DNA from: an uncultured Lachnospiraceae bacterium
GTDB lineage: Bacteria > Bacillota > Clostridia > Lachnospirales > Lachnospiraceae
Reading direction: 5' to 3'
Assembly (NCBI GenBank): GCA_946403075.1
Contig: CAMIYN010000014.1
Span: 1 to 43,231, forward strand
DNA: 43,231 nucleotides
A model generated the notes under the pieces. That model searched no databases, was not told the DNA's origin, and saw only the letters and a program-made list of their open reading frames with translations. Positions 26,205 through 33,504 of the stretch are shown here, piece by piece (positions within the stretch are counted from its first letter, which is position 1; each line of letters starts with the position of its first letter). A program made the translations under genes and the position numbers.

Positions 26205-26525
26205 TTAATTGTTATTAGGTTCAACATAATTTGGTTTTTCACACTTAACTATTGCTTGTTTTTGCATTGTGATACGACAATTTTTATTATTTCCAAATTC
26301 TACAATAACTAAATCAGGAGTCATATCAATAATCACTCCATAAAATCCAGCAGTCGTCAAAACACCATCTCCTATAGCTAATTGATTCATCAATTCTTGT
26401 TGTTTTTTCTTTTCTTTTTGTTGTGGCTTAATTATTAAGAAATAAACTATCACAATAAAAAATCCAAAATACCCTACCATAAGTAAAGGGTTAGCAGTTT
26501 CAGTTGCTGTTAAAAATAAATTCAT
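26205..26525 (-). CDS. yajC: Preprotein translocase accessory subunit YajC
   Basis: 106 residues: one N-terminal membrane helix (about 16-33), then KPQQKEKKKQQELMNQLAIG and GDGVLTTAGFYGVIIDM, the standard YajC layout. It associates with the SecDF complex and assists protein export. An ATG four codons earlier is in frame, but its GGAGG lies inside those codons and is the ribosome binding site for the ATG at 26525. secD and secF are not adjacent. It follows the choline-binding-type protein gene on the same strand. Confidence 0.92.
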   Translation of the reverse strand: MNLFLTATETANPLLMVGYFGFFIVIVYFLIIKPQQKEKKKQQELMNQLAIGDGVLTTAGFYGVIIDMTPDLVIVEFGNNKNCRITMQKQAIVKCEKPNYVEPNNN

Positions 26526-26550
26526 ATAATCCTCCATTAAATATATTTAA

Positions 26551-26580
26551 AATCTATTTTAATCTATTTTAATCTATTTT
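26551..26580. repeat. Three perfect tandem copies of a 10-bp unit
   Basis: AATCTATTTT repeated three times head to tail between yajC and the upstream secreted-protein gene, whose stop codon (26574-26576) lies in the last copy. Copy-number change would alter the spacing between the two genes without touching either product. Confidence 0.85.
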
Positions 26581-27641
26581 AAATCTTCGGCTCTTTTCGT
26601 ATTTTTATTTGATTTATATGCATCTCTAATATACCTAAGTTTTGCATTTCTTATATATACTTTTCTTCCTTTGGCATTTCCCTCTATAACAAGTTTTAAC
26701 TCAATAGTATTTGAACCTTGTTCTTCTAGCCACTCATCAATAACAAGTGGGGGACCATCATTAAAATCACTATAACCTCTCACAAATTCCCCACCTATAT
26801 AGAGCTCAATAGAACACTGGGTGTCTGCTGTACTTGCTCCATGTGTCTGGTGTGCTATTTCCATATGGAAAAATTCATATCTTGACACATCAAATTTTAC
26901 TGATGCTCCATTTCCAGATAAACACATTACATCCTTCCATACATCTCCACCCCAAATTTTTGCTTCCTCAACATTTTTAGTAAACTTATTGCTTGCAGTT
27001 ACATATTTTGACAAATCCACACCACCATACACACTTTCAGTAGCTAATAAATATTTTGGTGCTTCTTCTACAACTAAATTAGTTCCCAATACTTTACCAG
27101 TTGAATCTCCACCCTCAGGTCTCTTTAAATCAACTTTTTTACTTAGAATATATCCTACTTCACTTGGAGAAAATACAAAATTGGGATACTTAGGTTTTTT
27201 CTTATCATTATCAAATTCTTCAATTTCTTTTCCAGTTGCATTTATCCTCGAAACATTACTATCAGTAGCATTTAAAATTTCAAATTTATTTTTTTTATTA
27301 CTTAATAATGGTCTAAAATTTAAAGTATATACCCTTTGCACTATTCCATCCTCTATCCATTGACCTTTGCTATTTGTGACTTTTCCATCAGACATAGTTG
27401 CATTTGTTAACAATTTACCATCTGCCCCAAAGCGATAGCACTCTGCAACTGTATCGTTATTGTCATCAATCCATCTCCAACAATTTATGGCAAAAGAATT
27501 ATTATCATTTACATAATATGTAGAACCATCAATTTCCATAAATCCAGCACCAAAAACATTAATAGTTAATGATACTATTAATAACGGAATTAAATATTTA
27601 AACATTTTTATTCTATTCTTTTTCATTAAAAAAAACATCAT
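26574..27641 (-). CDS. Secreted protein with choline-binding-type repeat and a C-terminal beta-domain (NPCBM-like)
   Basis: 355 residues from the first ATG, 350 from the ATG at 27626 (MKKNRIKMFKYL), which gives a more ordinary signal peptide. After cleavage there is one choline/wall-binding-type module (CWRWIDDNNDTVAECYRFGA, then NSKGQWIEDGIVQ), a linker, and a 150-residue domain starting near VYGGVDLSKYVTAS with WGGDVWKDVMCLSGNGASV and IELKLVIEGNAKGRKVYIRN. This resembles NPCBM-type carbohydrate-binding modules, but I am not certain. The ATG overlaps the glf stop. It is probably a wall-attached glycan-binding protein linked to galactofuranose metabolism. Confidence 0.65.
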   Translation of the reverse strand: MMFFLMKKNRIKMFKYLIPLLIVSLTINVFGAGFMEIDGSTYYVNDNNSFAINCWRWIDDNNDTVAECYRFGADGKLLTNATMSDGKVTNSKGQWIEDGIVQRVYTLNFRPLLSNKKNKFEILNATDSNVSRINATGKEIEEFDNDKKKPKYPNFVFSPSEVGYILSKKVDLKRPEGGDSTGKVLGTNLVVEEAPKYLLATESVYGGVDLSKYVTASNKFTKNVEEAKIWGGDVWKDVMCLSGNGASVKFDVSRYEFFHMEIAHQTHGASTADTQCSIELYIGGEFVRGYSDFNDGPPLVIDEWLEEQGSNTIELKLVIEGNAKGRKVYIRNAKLRYIRDAYKSNKNTKRAEDLK

Positions 27642-28726
27642 ACTATTCTCTTTACCAAATCAAAAGCACTTAATATTACTTTATCCATATCATAATATTT
27701 ATATTGCCCTAATCTACCTCCAAATATTACATTTTCATTTTTAGATAAATTTTTATATTCTTCATAAAGTTTTTGATTTTTGTCATCATTTATTGGATAA
27801 AATGGTTCAAGACCTTCTCTAAAACTTAATGGATATTCTCTTGTGATAATTGTTGTATCTACATCTACAAAATTAAAATGCTTATGTTCAATGATTCGAG
27901 TATATGGAATTTCGGCTTCTGTGTAATTTACTACAGCATTACCTTGATAATCTTTAATGTTTAATTTTTCAATTTCAAATTTTAAACTTCTATATTCTAA
28001 TCTACCTAATTTATAGTCAAAATATTCATCTATACAGCCAGTATACACAATACAATTTGCACTATACTTATTTTTAACTTTTAAATAATCAGTATTTAAA
28101 ACTATCTCACAACCATCAAACATTTTCTTTATCATATTTGTATAACCATCAATTGGGATCCCTTGATATCTATCATTAAAATAATTATTATCGTAGGTAT
28201 AGCGAACTGGTAATCTATTTATAATAAAACTTGGTAATTCCTTGCAAGGTCTTCCCCACTGTTTTTCAGTATACCCCTTGATTAATTTTTCATATATATC
28301 TCTTCCTACGAGTGAAATAGCCTGTTCCTCTAAATTTTGGGGCTTTTCTACAATCTCTTTTCTCTGTTCTTCTATAATTTTCTTTGCATCATCAATTTTA
28401 AAAATATTCCACATTTTTGAAAAAGTATTCATATTAAATGGCAAATTGTAAACTTCACCCTTATAATATGCTATAGGCGAATTTGTAAATCTATTAAACT
28501 CAGATATTTCATTTACAAAATCCCAAACCTCTTTATCATTTGTATGAAATATATGTGCTCCATACTTATGAACATCAATTGAATCAATATTTTCAGTATA
28601 AATATTTCCTGCAAGAAAATTCCTTTTTTCTATCACTAATATTTTTGCATTTTGATTTTTATTTTTAATGCACCTTGCTAATGTCGCATTAAACAATCCT
28701 GCCCCTACTAAAATATAATCAAACAT
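27638..28726 (-). CDS. glf: UDP-galactopyranose mutase
   Basis: FAD enzyme that converts UDP-galactopyranose to UDP-galactofuranose, the donor for galactofuranose in surface glycans. 362 residues: FAD-binding FDYILVGAGLFNATLARCI, DVHKYGAHIFHTN, the YTEKQWGR motif, RLPVRYTYDNNYFNDRYQGI and a C-terminal GGRLGQYKYYDMDKVI, all typical. The ATG at 28726 follows AGGTG by 7 nt; a GTG three codons upstream is less likely. It lies directly downstream of rnpB and is coupled to the secreted-protein gene. No galactofuranosyltransferase is in view. Confidence 0.93.
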   Translation of the reverse strand: MFDYILVGAGLFNATLARCIKNKNQNAKILVIEKRNFLAGNIYTENIDSIDVHKYGAHIFHTNDKEVWDFVNEISEFNRFTNSPIAYYKGEVYNLPFNMNTFSKMWNIFKIDDAKKIIEEQRKEIVEKPQNLEEQAISLVGRDIYEKLIKGYTEKQWGRPCKELPSFIINRLPVRYTYDNNYFNDRYQGIPIDGYTNMIKKMFDGCEIVLNTDYLKVKNKYSANCIVYTGCIDEYFDYKLGRLEYRSLKFEIEKLNIKDYQGNAVVNYTEAEIPYTRIIEHKHFNFVDVDTTIITREYPLSFREGLEPFYPINDDKNQKLYEEYKNLSKNENVIFGGRLGQYKYYDMDKVILSAFDLVKRIV

Positions 28727-28787
28727 AATATACACCTACTTTGTGAAAAAACTATGTGTAAAATGAGAATAAATCATAGCAACAAAA

Positions 28788-29118
28788 ATGAGCACTACTG
28801 TAAGCTGGATCCTGTTTTTCAAGTGGTCATCTATCTAGGATTTATGTCACCATAAACCTCAAGCGAATACCTTGACAATCGCGAGTAAACGATTAAAGTC
28901 AAATTTTTCTTGCTTCAGATGGAGTTTACAATGCGAGATATGTTACCACATCCCCGGTAGTCTCTTACACTGCCATTTCACCCTTACTATAAAATATAGC
29001 GGTTTATTTTCTGTTGCACTATTCTTTAGGTTGCCCTAACCAGATGTTATCTGGCATCCTACTCTATGAAGTCCAGACTTTCCTCTCAAAAATTGAGCGA
29101 CCACTCATAGTACTCATC
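28788..29118 (-). ncRNA. rnpB: RNase P RNA, class A
   Basis: Catalytic RNA that matures tRNA 5' ends. On the minus strand the hallmark conserved blocks appear in order: GAGAGGAAAGTCTGGAC near the 5' end, CAGATAACATCTG, GGTGAAATGGCAGTGTAAGA, CTACCGGGGATGTGGTAAC, CATTGTAAACTCCATC, GATAGATGACCACT and ACAGGATCCAGCTTACAG. The ends pair as P1 (GAGTACTATG with CAGTAGTGCTC). The layout is the ancestral class A type, as in many Clostridia, rather than the Bacillus class B. Length is about 330 nt. A consensus promoter ends just before it. Confidence 0.95.
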
Positions 29119-29124
29119 TAAATT

Positions 29125-29153
29125 ATTTTATCATATAACTAAATATAATTCAA
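29125..29153 (-). promoter_or_regulatory. Promoter of rnpB
   Basis: On the minus strand TTGAAT (29148-29153), 17-bp spacer, TAAAAT (29125-29130). The predicted start near 29118 agrees with the 5' side of the P1 helix. Confidence 0.75.
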
Positions 29154-29175
29154 CAAAAGTGCATTATTATTTTCA

Positions 29176-29376
29176 TTATTTCAATATTTTTTCCATATTT
29201 TTGAATTTATAATTTTTTAAAAACTCATTAAAATCATCTTCATTAACCACTTCGTTATCATAATTGGCTAACAAATTATAAGTGTTAGCATTGAAACCAT
29301 CATATGTATCATTATATATAATATTCAATATTTTAGCAATATGAAATAAAAGAGCTATTAATTGTAAAAGTAAAGT
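29176..29376 (-). pseudogene. Unidentified gene remnant without a start codon
   Basis: An open frame of 66 codons ends LLANYDNEVVNEDDFNEF, LKNYKFKNMEKILK then a stop. It has the residue mix of a real protein C-terminus (Asn/Asp/Lys-rich with amphipathic spacing) but no ATG or GTG at a sensible place and no ribosome binding site; the frame begins inside the inverted repeat at 29366-29410. I do not recognise the family. It may be the 3' end of a gene truncated by recombination at that repeat, or a chance frame. Confidence 0.3.
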
Positions 29377-29410
29377 CTATATTTTGATTTAAAGTATAGA
29401 CTTTACTTTT
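29366..29410. repeat. Perfect 16-bp inverted repeat, terminator-like
   Basis: AAAAGTAAAGTCTATA (29366-29381) and TATAGACTTTACTTTT (29395-29410) with a 13-nt loop. Both outer ends are A/T runs, so the hairpin could stop transcription from either side. No intact gene ends right beside it. Confidence 0.75.
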
Positions 29411-29523
29411 TCATATACTATTACTTATCTTGTTAAAAAATCATTTTTACATCTAATCAAAATTTATATATATTTATAAATACATCTAATAAAATAATTT
29501 TTAAAAAATTATTATTATCAAAA

Positions 29524-29547
29524 AAAAGAGAAAATAATTTCTCTTTT
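29524..29547 (-). terminator. Rho-independent terminator of the copy 2 secreted protein gene
   Basis: Stem AAAAGAGAAA / TTTCTCTTTT with a 4-nt loop. On the minus strand it is followed by a run of T, about 190 nt after the stop at 29738. Confidence 0.65.
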
Positions 29548-29737
29548 ACTACAAAATTTTTAACATTGAAAATATAGATTTTTGCATATTGCCAAAACTA
29601 CGGGAGTGAATTTTTATGTCTTTTTTTTAAATGGGGAACCTTATTCCCCCTATCTTATAAATTTGTAAATTATACAAGTTATGAATTTCAAATTTTAGAT
29701 TTTAATCTAAGGCAACAAAAACCTTTTATAAAAGATT

Positions 29738-30631
29738 TTAATAAACCATCACATTACCTATATTAAATGCAGGTCCCTTTGGAACCTTACTTACTGGTTC
29801 AAGCTCAGCTAACCAATTAAAAGATACCCAAGCATTAGTAGCATATCTTCCTCCACCACCATAAACGTAAAAGCACACAAATAACTTTTCATCTTTTTCA
29901 AGAAAAAAACTAACAGAAGTTTGATTTTTTTGAGCTATAAGATATGGATCTTGAAGATATGAAGATTTTGCAAGTTGAGAACCTGATACAACTATTTTTT
30001 GTTGTATATGTGCCGAACAATAAGAATATCTAGGATTTATATTTGTATCATTATCAGTAGATTTACCTCGATAAATTCCATATGTAACATTACCTTCCCA
30101 TCCATAAGCATTTGACCTATTATAAACTGCAGAATCTGCATAACCAGTTTCTGTGCTCACAGTAGCTATTCCATCTGGATTAACCTTACTAGCAAAATTC
30201 CAAGCTGTAAAATTCAAAATACATAAACCTGATTTTGAAATTTTACTAACTACTTCAGTAACTGCAGAAAGAGTATCCTTATGAGAAAAAAATACTAAAT
30301 AATCTTTACTAACCGATTTACTATTATATTTTTTCATAAAACATACTTCACTCATATCATAGTCATCATTTGAAAAATCACTGATAACTTCTTGCACTTC
30401 CCCATTCCATATACCATTTCTACTGAGATAAGATGATACCAAACTATCAATTTTTGCATCAAGTGAGTTTTCAAGGGAAGACATTCTATTAGATAGATTA
30501 TTGAGGTCAGCTGCAAATTCTGCTTTTGTAACAAAGGCAGAGCCATCGGATACTGAGATTGCAGCGATTGAATTTATTAATGACACTGATAATATCAAAG
30601 ATAAAGATATAAAAAGTTTTAATATTTTCAT
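29738..30631 (-). CDS. Secreted protein with conserved N-terminus and variable C-terminus, copy 2
   Basis: Family not recognised. 297 residues. Residues 1-78 (signal peptide, SVSDGSAFVTKAEFAADLNN, short coiled coil, RNGIWNGE) are identical to the protein at 4468-5271; the rest is different and 30 residues longer. Shared landmarks beyond residue 78 are faint: SKISKSGLCILNFTAW here against GKLTKSGLFVFNSEWG there. The tail is Ser/Tyr/Gly-rich with SYCSAHIQQKIVVSG and FYVYGGGGRYATNAWVSF, compatible with a beta-rich binding domain (inference). The first 119 bp are identical in DNA to copy 1, while codons 41-78 differ at 17 silent positions. A 10-G tract lies 11 nt before the ATG. Confidence 0.75.
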   Translation of the reverse strand: MKILKLFISLSLILSVSLINSIAAISVSDGSAFVTKAEFAADLNNLSNRMSSLENSLDAKIDSLVSSYLSRNGIWNGEVQEVISDFSNDDYDMSEVCFMKKYNSKSVSKDYLVFFSHKDTLSAVTEVVSKISKSGLCILNFTAWNFASKVNPDGIATVSTETGYADSAVYNRSNAYGWEGNVTYGIYRGKSTDNDTNINPRYSYCSAHIQQKIVVSGSQLAKSSYLQDPYLIAQKNQTSVSFFLEKDEKLFVCFYVYGGGGRYATNAWVSFNWLAELEPVSKVPKGPAFNIGNVMVY

Positions 30632-30642
30632 ATGTATATGAA

Positions 30643-30652
30643 CCCCCCCCCC
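30643..30652 (-). repeat. Homopolymeric tract of 10 G upstream of the copy 2 start codon
   Basis: Ten G residues on the minus strand after CCCAA, ending 11 nt before the ATG at 30631. The matching tract in copy 1 has nine. It occupies the ribosome-binding position. Confidence 0.8.
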
Positions 30653-30716
30653 TTGGGAAATAATATGAAAAAACTACCAATAGAGGGCATATTAGAAATT
30701 TATAGGGGGTGTATTT

Positions 30717-30874
30717 GTAGGGGCGAAGCACTGCGAGCCCGCAGCAAGAAAGTAGAGTTAGCCGTAGGGGCGAAGTACCACGAGCCCGTTGCAAGATAAT
30801 AGCTAAAGTTGTAGGGGCGAAGTACCACGAGCCCTTTTGCAAGATTGTAATGTTAGTCATAGGGCGACCTATCT
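30717..30874 (-). repeat. Array B of the 47-bp GC-rich palindromic repeat
   Basis: Three full units beginning GTAGGGGCGAA, with hairpin cores GCACTGC, GTACCAC and GTACCAC before GAGCCC, and a terminal partial unit GGGCGACCTATCT identical in ending to array A. It has the same orientation and distance to the gene as array A. Confidence 0.85.
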
Positions 30875-30918
30875 GTAGATAATATCTCTATACCCATAAA
30901 AAATTTTGAATACAAAAA

Positions 30919-30943
30919 AACTAAAACCATATTGATTTTAGTT
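30919..30943. terminator. Hairpin with T runs upstream of array B
   Basis: AACTAAAA / TTTTAGTT stem around CCATATTGA, flanked by A and T runs on the two sides, so it could act in both directions. It matches the hairpin at 5636-5661. No minus-strand gene lies upstream of it, which argues that it is part of the leader cassette rather than the end of another transcript. Confidence 0.55.
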
Positions 30944-31175
30944 TTTTGTAATCATATCAGGATTAATGACTTTATTAATATCTTATTAATTCATATATCA
31001 ATATTTTAAATTAATTCTTTAAAATAATTAATATCTATTTTTTAAATACATTTCAAATCATTTTTAACTCAAATATTAAATAGAAACTTTAAAACATATA
31101 GTATAATTATTTTAATTGTAAATGATAAACTATTTTCAAAGTTTCATTTTGAAAAGAACTAAATAATAAAGATTA

Positions 31176-31218
31176 CATAGGAAACCTTAAATAAACTGTT
31201 AGTATTTTTAGAGATTTT
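31176..31218 (+). repeat. Dispersed ~43-bp intergenic repeat
   Basis: CATAGGAAACCTTAAATAA ... AGTATTTTTAGAGATTTT, related to 5901-5942 (same orientation) and 21230-21272 (inverted). It lies just upstream of the BCCT promoter candidate. Confidence 0.4.
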
Positions 31219-31254
31219 CTCATAATTAACCCAATCAAAATTCTAAAATATATA

Positions 31255-31283
31255 TTGACAAAATAGTCTTTTTTTGTTATTTT
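31255..31283 (+). promoter_or_regulatory. Candidate promoter of the BCCT transporter gene
   Basis: A perfect TTGACA (31255-31260), 17-bp spacer and TATTTT (31278-31283), leaving a leader of about 45 nt with an AGAGGTG ribosome binding site before the ATG at 31335. Confidence 0.5.
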
Positions 31284-31334
31284 GTTCATATTGATAGTAT
31301 TTTATATTAAATTTGAACATTTTAGAGGTGTTAT

Positions 31335-32876
31335 ATGAAATCATTACAAAAAAAGCTTAAAAATATACAAATATCAATAATAATTGTTCCTTTTTTAATC
31401 ATTACTGCACTATGCTCTTTTTTCTTTATTTTCCCAGAAGAAACAAAAAAATTTTTTACTGATGTAAATCCTTTATTTAGAGATAAAATGTCTATACTCT
31501 ATTTATCAGTAAACTTTTTTGTTTTTATTTTTTCATTTTATTTGGCATTTAGCAAATATGGAAAAATTAAGCTTGGCAAAAAAAATGAAAAACCAAAATT
31601 TTCATTTTGGGAATATGGAGCAATGATGTTTTGTGCTGGTCTATCTGGTAGTATCATTTATTATTCATACACAGAATGGATTTTTTATATGAATGAACCA
31701 TTTATTCAAAGTTTTGACAAGCTAAATAATCCTTTTATCAATTCTTATGATATGGCACAAGCACATTCATTTTTCTTTTGGTCTAATTATTGGTTATACC
31801 TTGTTCTAGCAGTATGTTTTGGCTTTATGATACACACAAGAAAAAGAACTAAACAAAAATTTAGTGAAGCTTTGAGACCACTATTCCACAATAGAGTTGA
31901 TGGGATTTTAGGCAAAACTATAGATGTATTCTCAGTAATATCAATTGTTGCAGCGGTTACTTGTTCTCTATGTTTTTCTCCACCAATAATTACCAATTGT
32001 TTGCATAAATTATTTAATGTTCCAGACAACAACATAACTACAATTTTAGTTTTACTCACTATATTTATTATATATAGTATATCTCTATATAAAGGGCTAA
32101 ATGGTATCAAAAACCTATCAAGCATTTGTGTAAGTGTATTTTTAATCTTTCTTGTATACATATTATTATTTGGAGGTGAAATACAGTTTATACTTGAAAG
32201 TTCTTTTCAACAACTTGGAGTCTTATTCAACAATTTAATTCCTATGTTTACTTATACTGATGCAAGTAGGTCTTTATCATTTGCACAAAACTACAATGTT
32301 TACTATGATGCATATTGGATGACTTGGGCTATTGCTGTTCCATTTTTTCTCGGTATAATAATAAAAGGTAGAACAATAAAACAGGCAATACTTGAAGGAT
32401 ACTTATTTGCAATTCCTGGAACTCTCGTAAGTTTCTTTATTATACCAAACCATTATATATCAAAACAAATATCAGGTTCTCTTGATTTACTTGGTATGTA
32501 TGCAAATAATGAAAAAATGTATGAAGTAATAGGCACAGCAATAAGTTCTCTCCCAATTGCCCCTCTTGCTCTACTACTTGTTTCAATATCTATGATATTA
32601 TTTTGTGCAACAAGTTATGATTCGATTTCACTTACTTGTTCTTGTTATTCTTATAAAGATTTATCAGGCAACAAATCTCCAAGTAAAATTATAAAACAAC
32701 TTTGGGCAACACTACTTGTGTTGTTACCTATTTCAATAATTTTTGCAAATGCAAGTTATGAAAATATACAAAACTTAGCAGTTATTGCGGGGTTCCCTGC
32801 TGCCATCATAATAATACTTGTAATAATTGCTACTATGATAGATTTTAATAAATATTTAAAAGAAAATAAAATATAG
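31335..32876 (+). CDS. BCCT family transporter (betaine/carnitine/choline type)
   Basis: Secondary transporter for quaternary amines. 513 residues with about twelve membrane helices. Family landmarks: FWEYGAMMFCAGLSGSIIYY, YTEWIFYMNEP, AHSFFFWSNYWLY, and the helix-8 signature DAYWMTWAIAVPFFLGIIIK with GRTIKQAILEGYLFAIPG. The N- and C-terminal extensions are short, so osmotic gating like BetP is unlikely. The substrate cannot be read from sequence; choline is attractive given the choline-kinase-type fusion at 35901 and the choline-binding-type proteins in this window. AGAGGTG is well placed before the ATG; a terminator follows. Confidence 0.88.
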   Translation: MKSLQKKLKNIQISIIIVPFLIITALCSFFFIFPEETKKFFTDVNPLFRDKMSILYLSVNFFVFIFSFYLAFSKYGKIKLGKKNEKPKFSFWEYGAMMFCAGLSGSIIYYSYTEWIFYMNEPFIQSFDKLNNPFINSYDMAQAHSFFFWSNYWLYLVLAVCFGFMIHTRKRTKQKFSEALRPLFHNRVDGILGKTIDVFSVISIVAAVTCSLCFSPPIITNCLHKLFNVPDNNITTILVLLTIFIIYSISLYKGLNGIKNLSSICVSVFLIFLVYILLFGGEIQFILESSFQQLGVLFNNLIPMFTYTDASRSLSFAQNYNVYYDAYWMTWAIAVPFFLGIIIKGRTIKQAILEGYLFAIPGTLVSFFIIPNHYISKQISGSLDLLGMYANNEKMYEVIGTAISSLPIAPLALLLVSISMILFCATSYDSISLTCSCYSYKDLSGNKSPSKIIKQLWATLLVLLPISIIFANASYENIQNLAVIAGFPAAIIIILVIIATMIDFNKYLKENKI

Positions 32877-32890
32877 AATTTATATAAAAT

Positions 32891-32925
32891 AGAGTAGGTA
32901 AAATATAATTACCTACTCTTTTTTA
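32891..32925. terminator. Convergent terminator of the BCCT and flavodoxin-like genes
   Basis: Perfect 11-bp stem AGAGTAGGTAA / TTACCTACTCT with a 7-nt loop and a T run on the plus strand. The minus-strand gene stops at 32930, so the hairpin can serve both. Confidence 0.85.
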
Positions 32926-32929
32926 TTAC

Positions 32930-33472
32930 TTAAACACAAAGCCCCATTTTATATGCTTTCTCCAAAAATTTATTTTTCTTTCTTACATCATTTGGATTTT
33001 CTAAACCACCTACAAACAATGTCTTTTTTATTTTGGTTTTTTCATAACAATCTACAAAGCCTTTTATGTCTTCTCTTATACCTTTAAATGTTCTATTTGA
33101 ATCATCTGCTGCTGTTGATATTACATAAATATCTCTAAATTTATATTTCATACTATATATTGGATTCATTCTGTCTATAAAAGTTTTTAGTTGTCCTGAA
33201 ATTGCATAATAGTAAACTGGTGTAACAAATACTATCACATCACTATTACATATCTTATCAAGCATTTCTTTTGTAATATCATCTTTTATGACACATTTTT
33301 TAGTTTTACCACAAGTTAAGCAGCCTATACAAAATTTCATTTTAATTTTTTTTAGGTTTATATAGTTTATTTCATTACCTTTTTCCTTTGCAGCTTTGAT
33401 AAATTCATTTGCTAAAATTTCGCTATTACTATTTTTTCTGAGACTTGTAGATATAATTGTTATTTTTTTCAT
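32930..33472 (-). CDS. Flavodoxin-fold NAD(P)H-dependent oxidoreductase, possibly iron-sulfur flavoprotein
   Basis: 180 residues. FMN-binding start ITIISTSLRKNSNSEILANE, then the Cys cluster CIGCLTCGKTKKC (C-x2-C-x2-C-x5-C) and the FMN-contacting FVTPVYYYAISGQLKTFIDR. The Cys spacing matches the compact motif of iron-sulfur flavoproteins (Isf), which accept electrons from ferredoxin, but the same spacing also occurs in plain FMN reductases of anaerobes. A role in electron transfer or oxygen/quinone reduction is inferred. GGATG lies upstream of the ATG; the next gene upstream, the carrier at 33505, is 32 nt away on the same strand. Confidence 0.8.
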   Translation of the reverse strand: MKKITIISTSLRKNSNSEILANEFIKAAKEKGNEINYINLKKIKMKFCIGCLTCGKTKKCVIKDDITKEMLDKICNSDVIVFVTPVYYYAISGQLKTFIDRMNPIYSMKYKFRDIYVISTAADDSNRTFKGIREDIKGFVDCYEKTKIKKTLFVGGLENPNDVRKKNKFLEKAYKMGLCV

Positions 33473-33504
33473 ATGTTAACACATCCTTTCATATAATATA
33501 CTTT

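Larger units (their letters stand above)
29119..29737. other. 619-bp gap between rnpB and the copy 2 secreted protein gene
   Basis: It holds the rnpB promoter, a gene remnant (29176-29376), a long inverted repeat (29366-29410), the terminator of the copy 2 gene (29524-29547) and a small hairpin GGGGAACCTTATTCCCC near 29634. The rest is AT-rich DNA without recognisable genes. Confidence 0.7.
30632..31334. other. 703-bp gap holding the copy 2 leader cassette and the BCCT promoter region
   Basis: From the copy 2 start outward: poly-G tract, about 65 bp similar to the copy 1 leader, repeat array B, the hairpin at 30919-30943, then AT-rich DNA with the dispersed repeat (31176-31218) and a promoter for the plus-strand BCCT gene. 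No protein-coding sequence is supported. Confidence 0.75.

Noticed and set aside
30960-31334. A structured leader or riboswitch for the BCCT gene.
   Set aside because: Only AT-rich sequence, one dispersed repeat and a promoter candidate are visible; no known riboswitch core was found.
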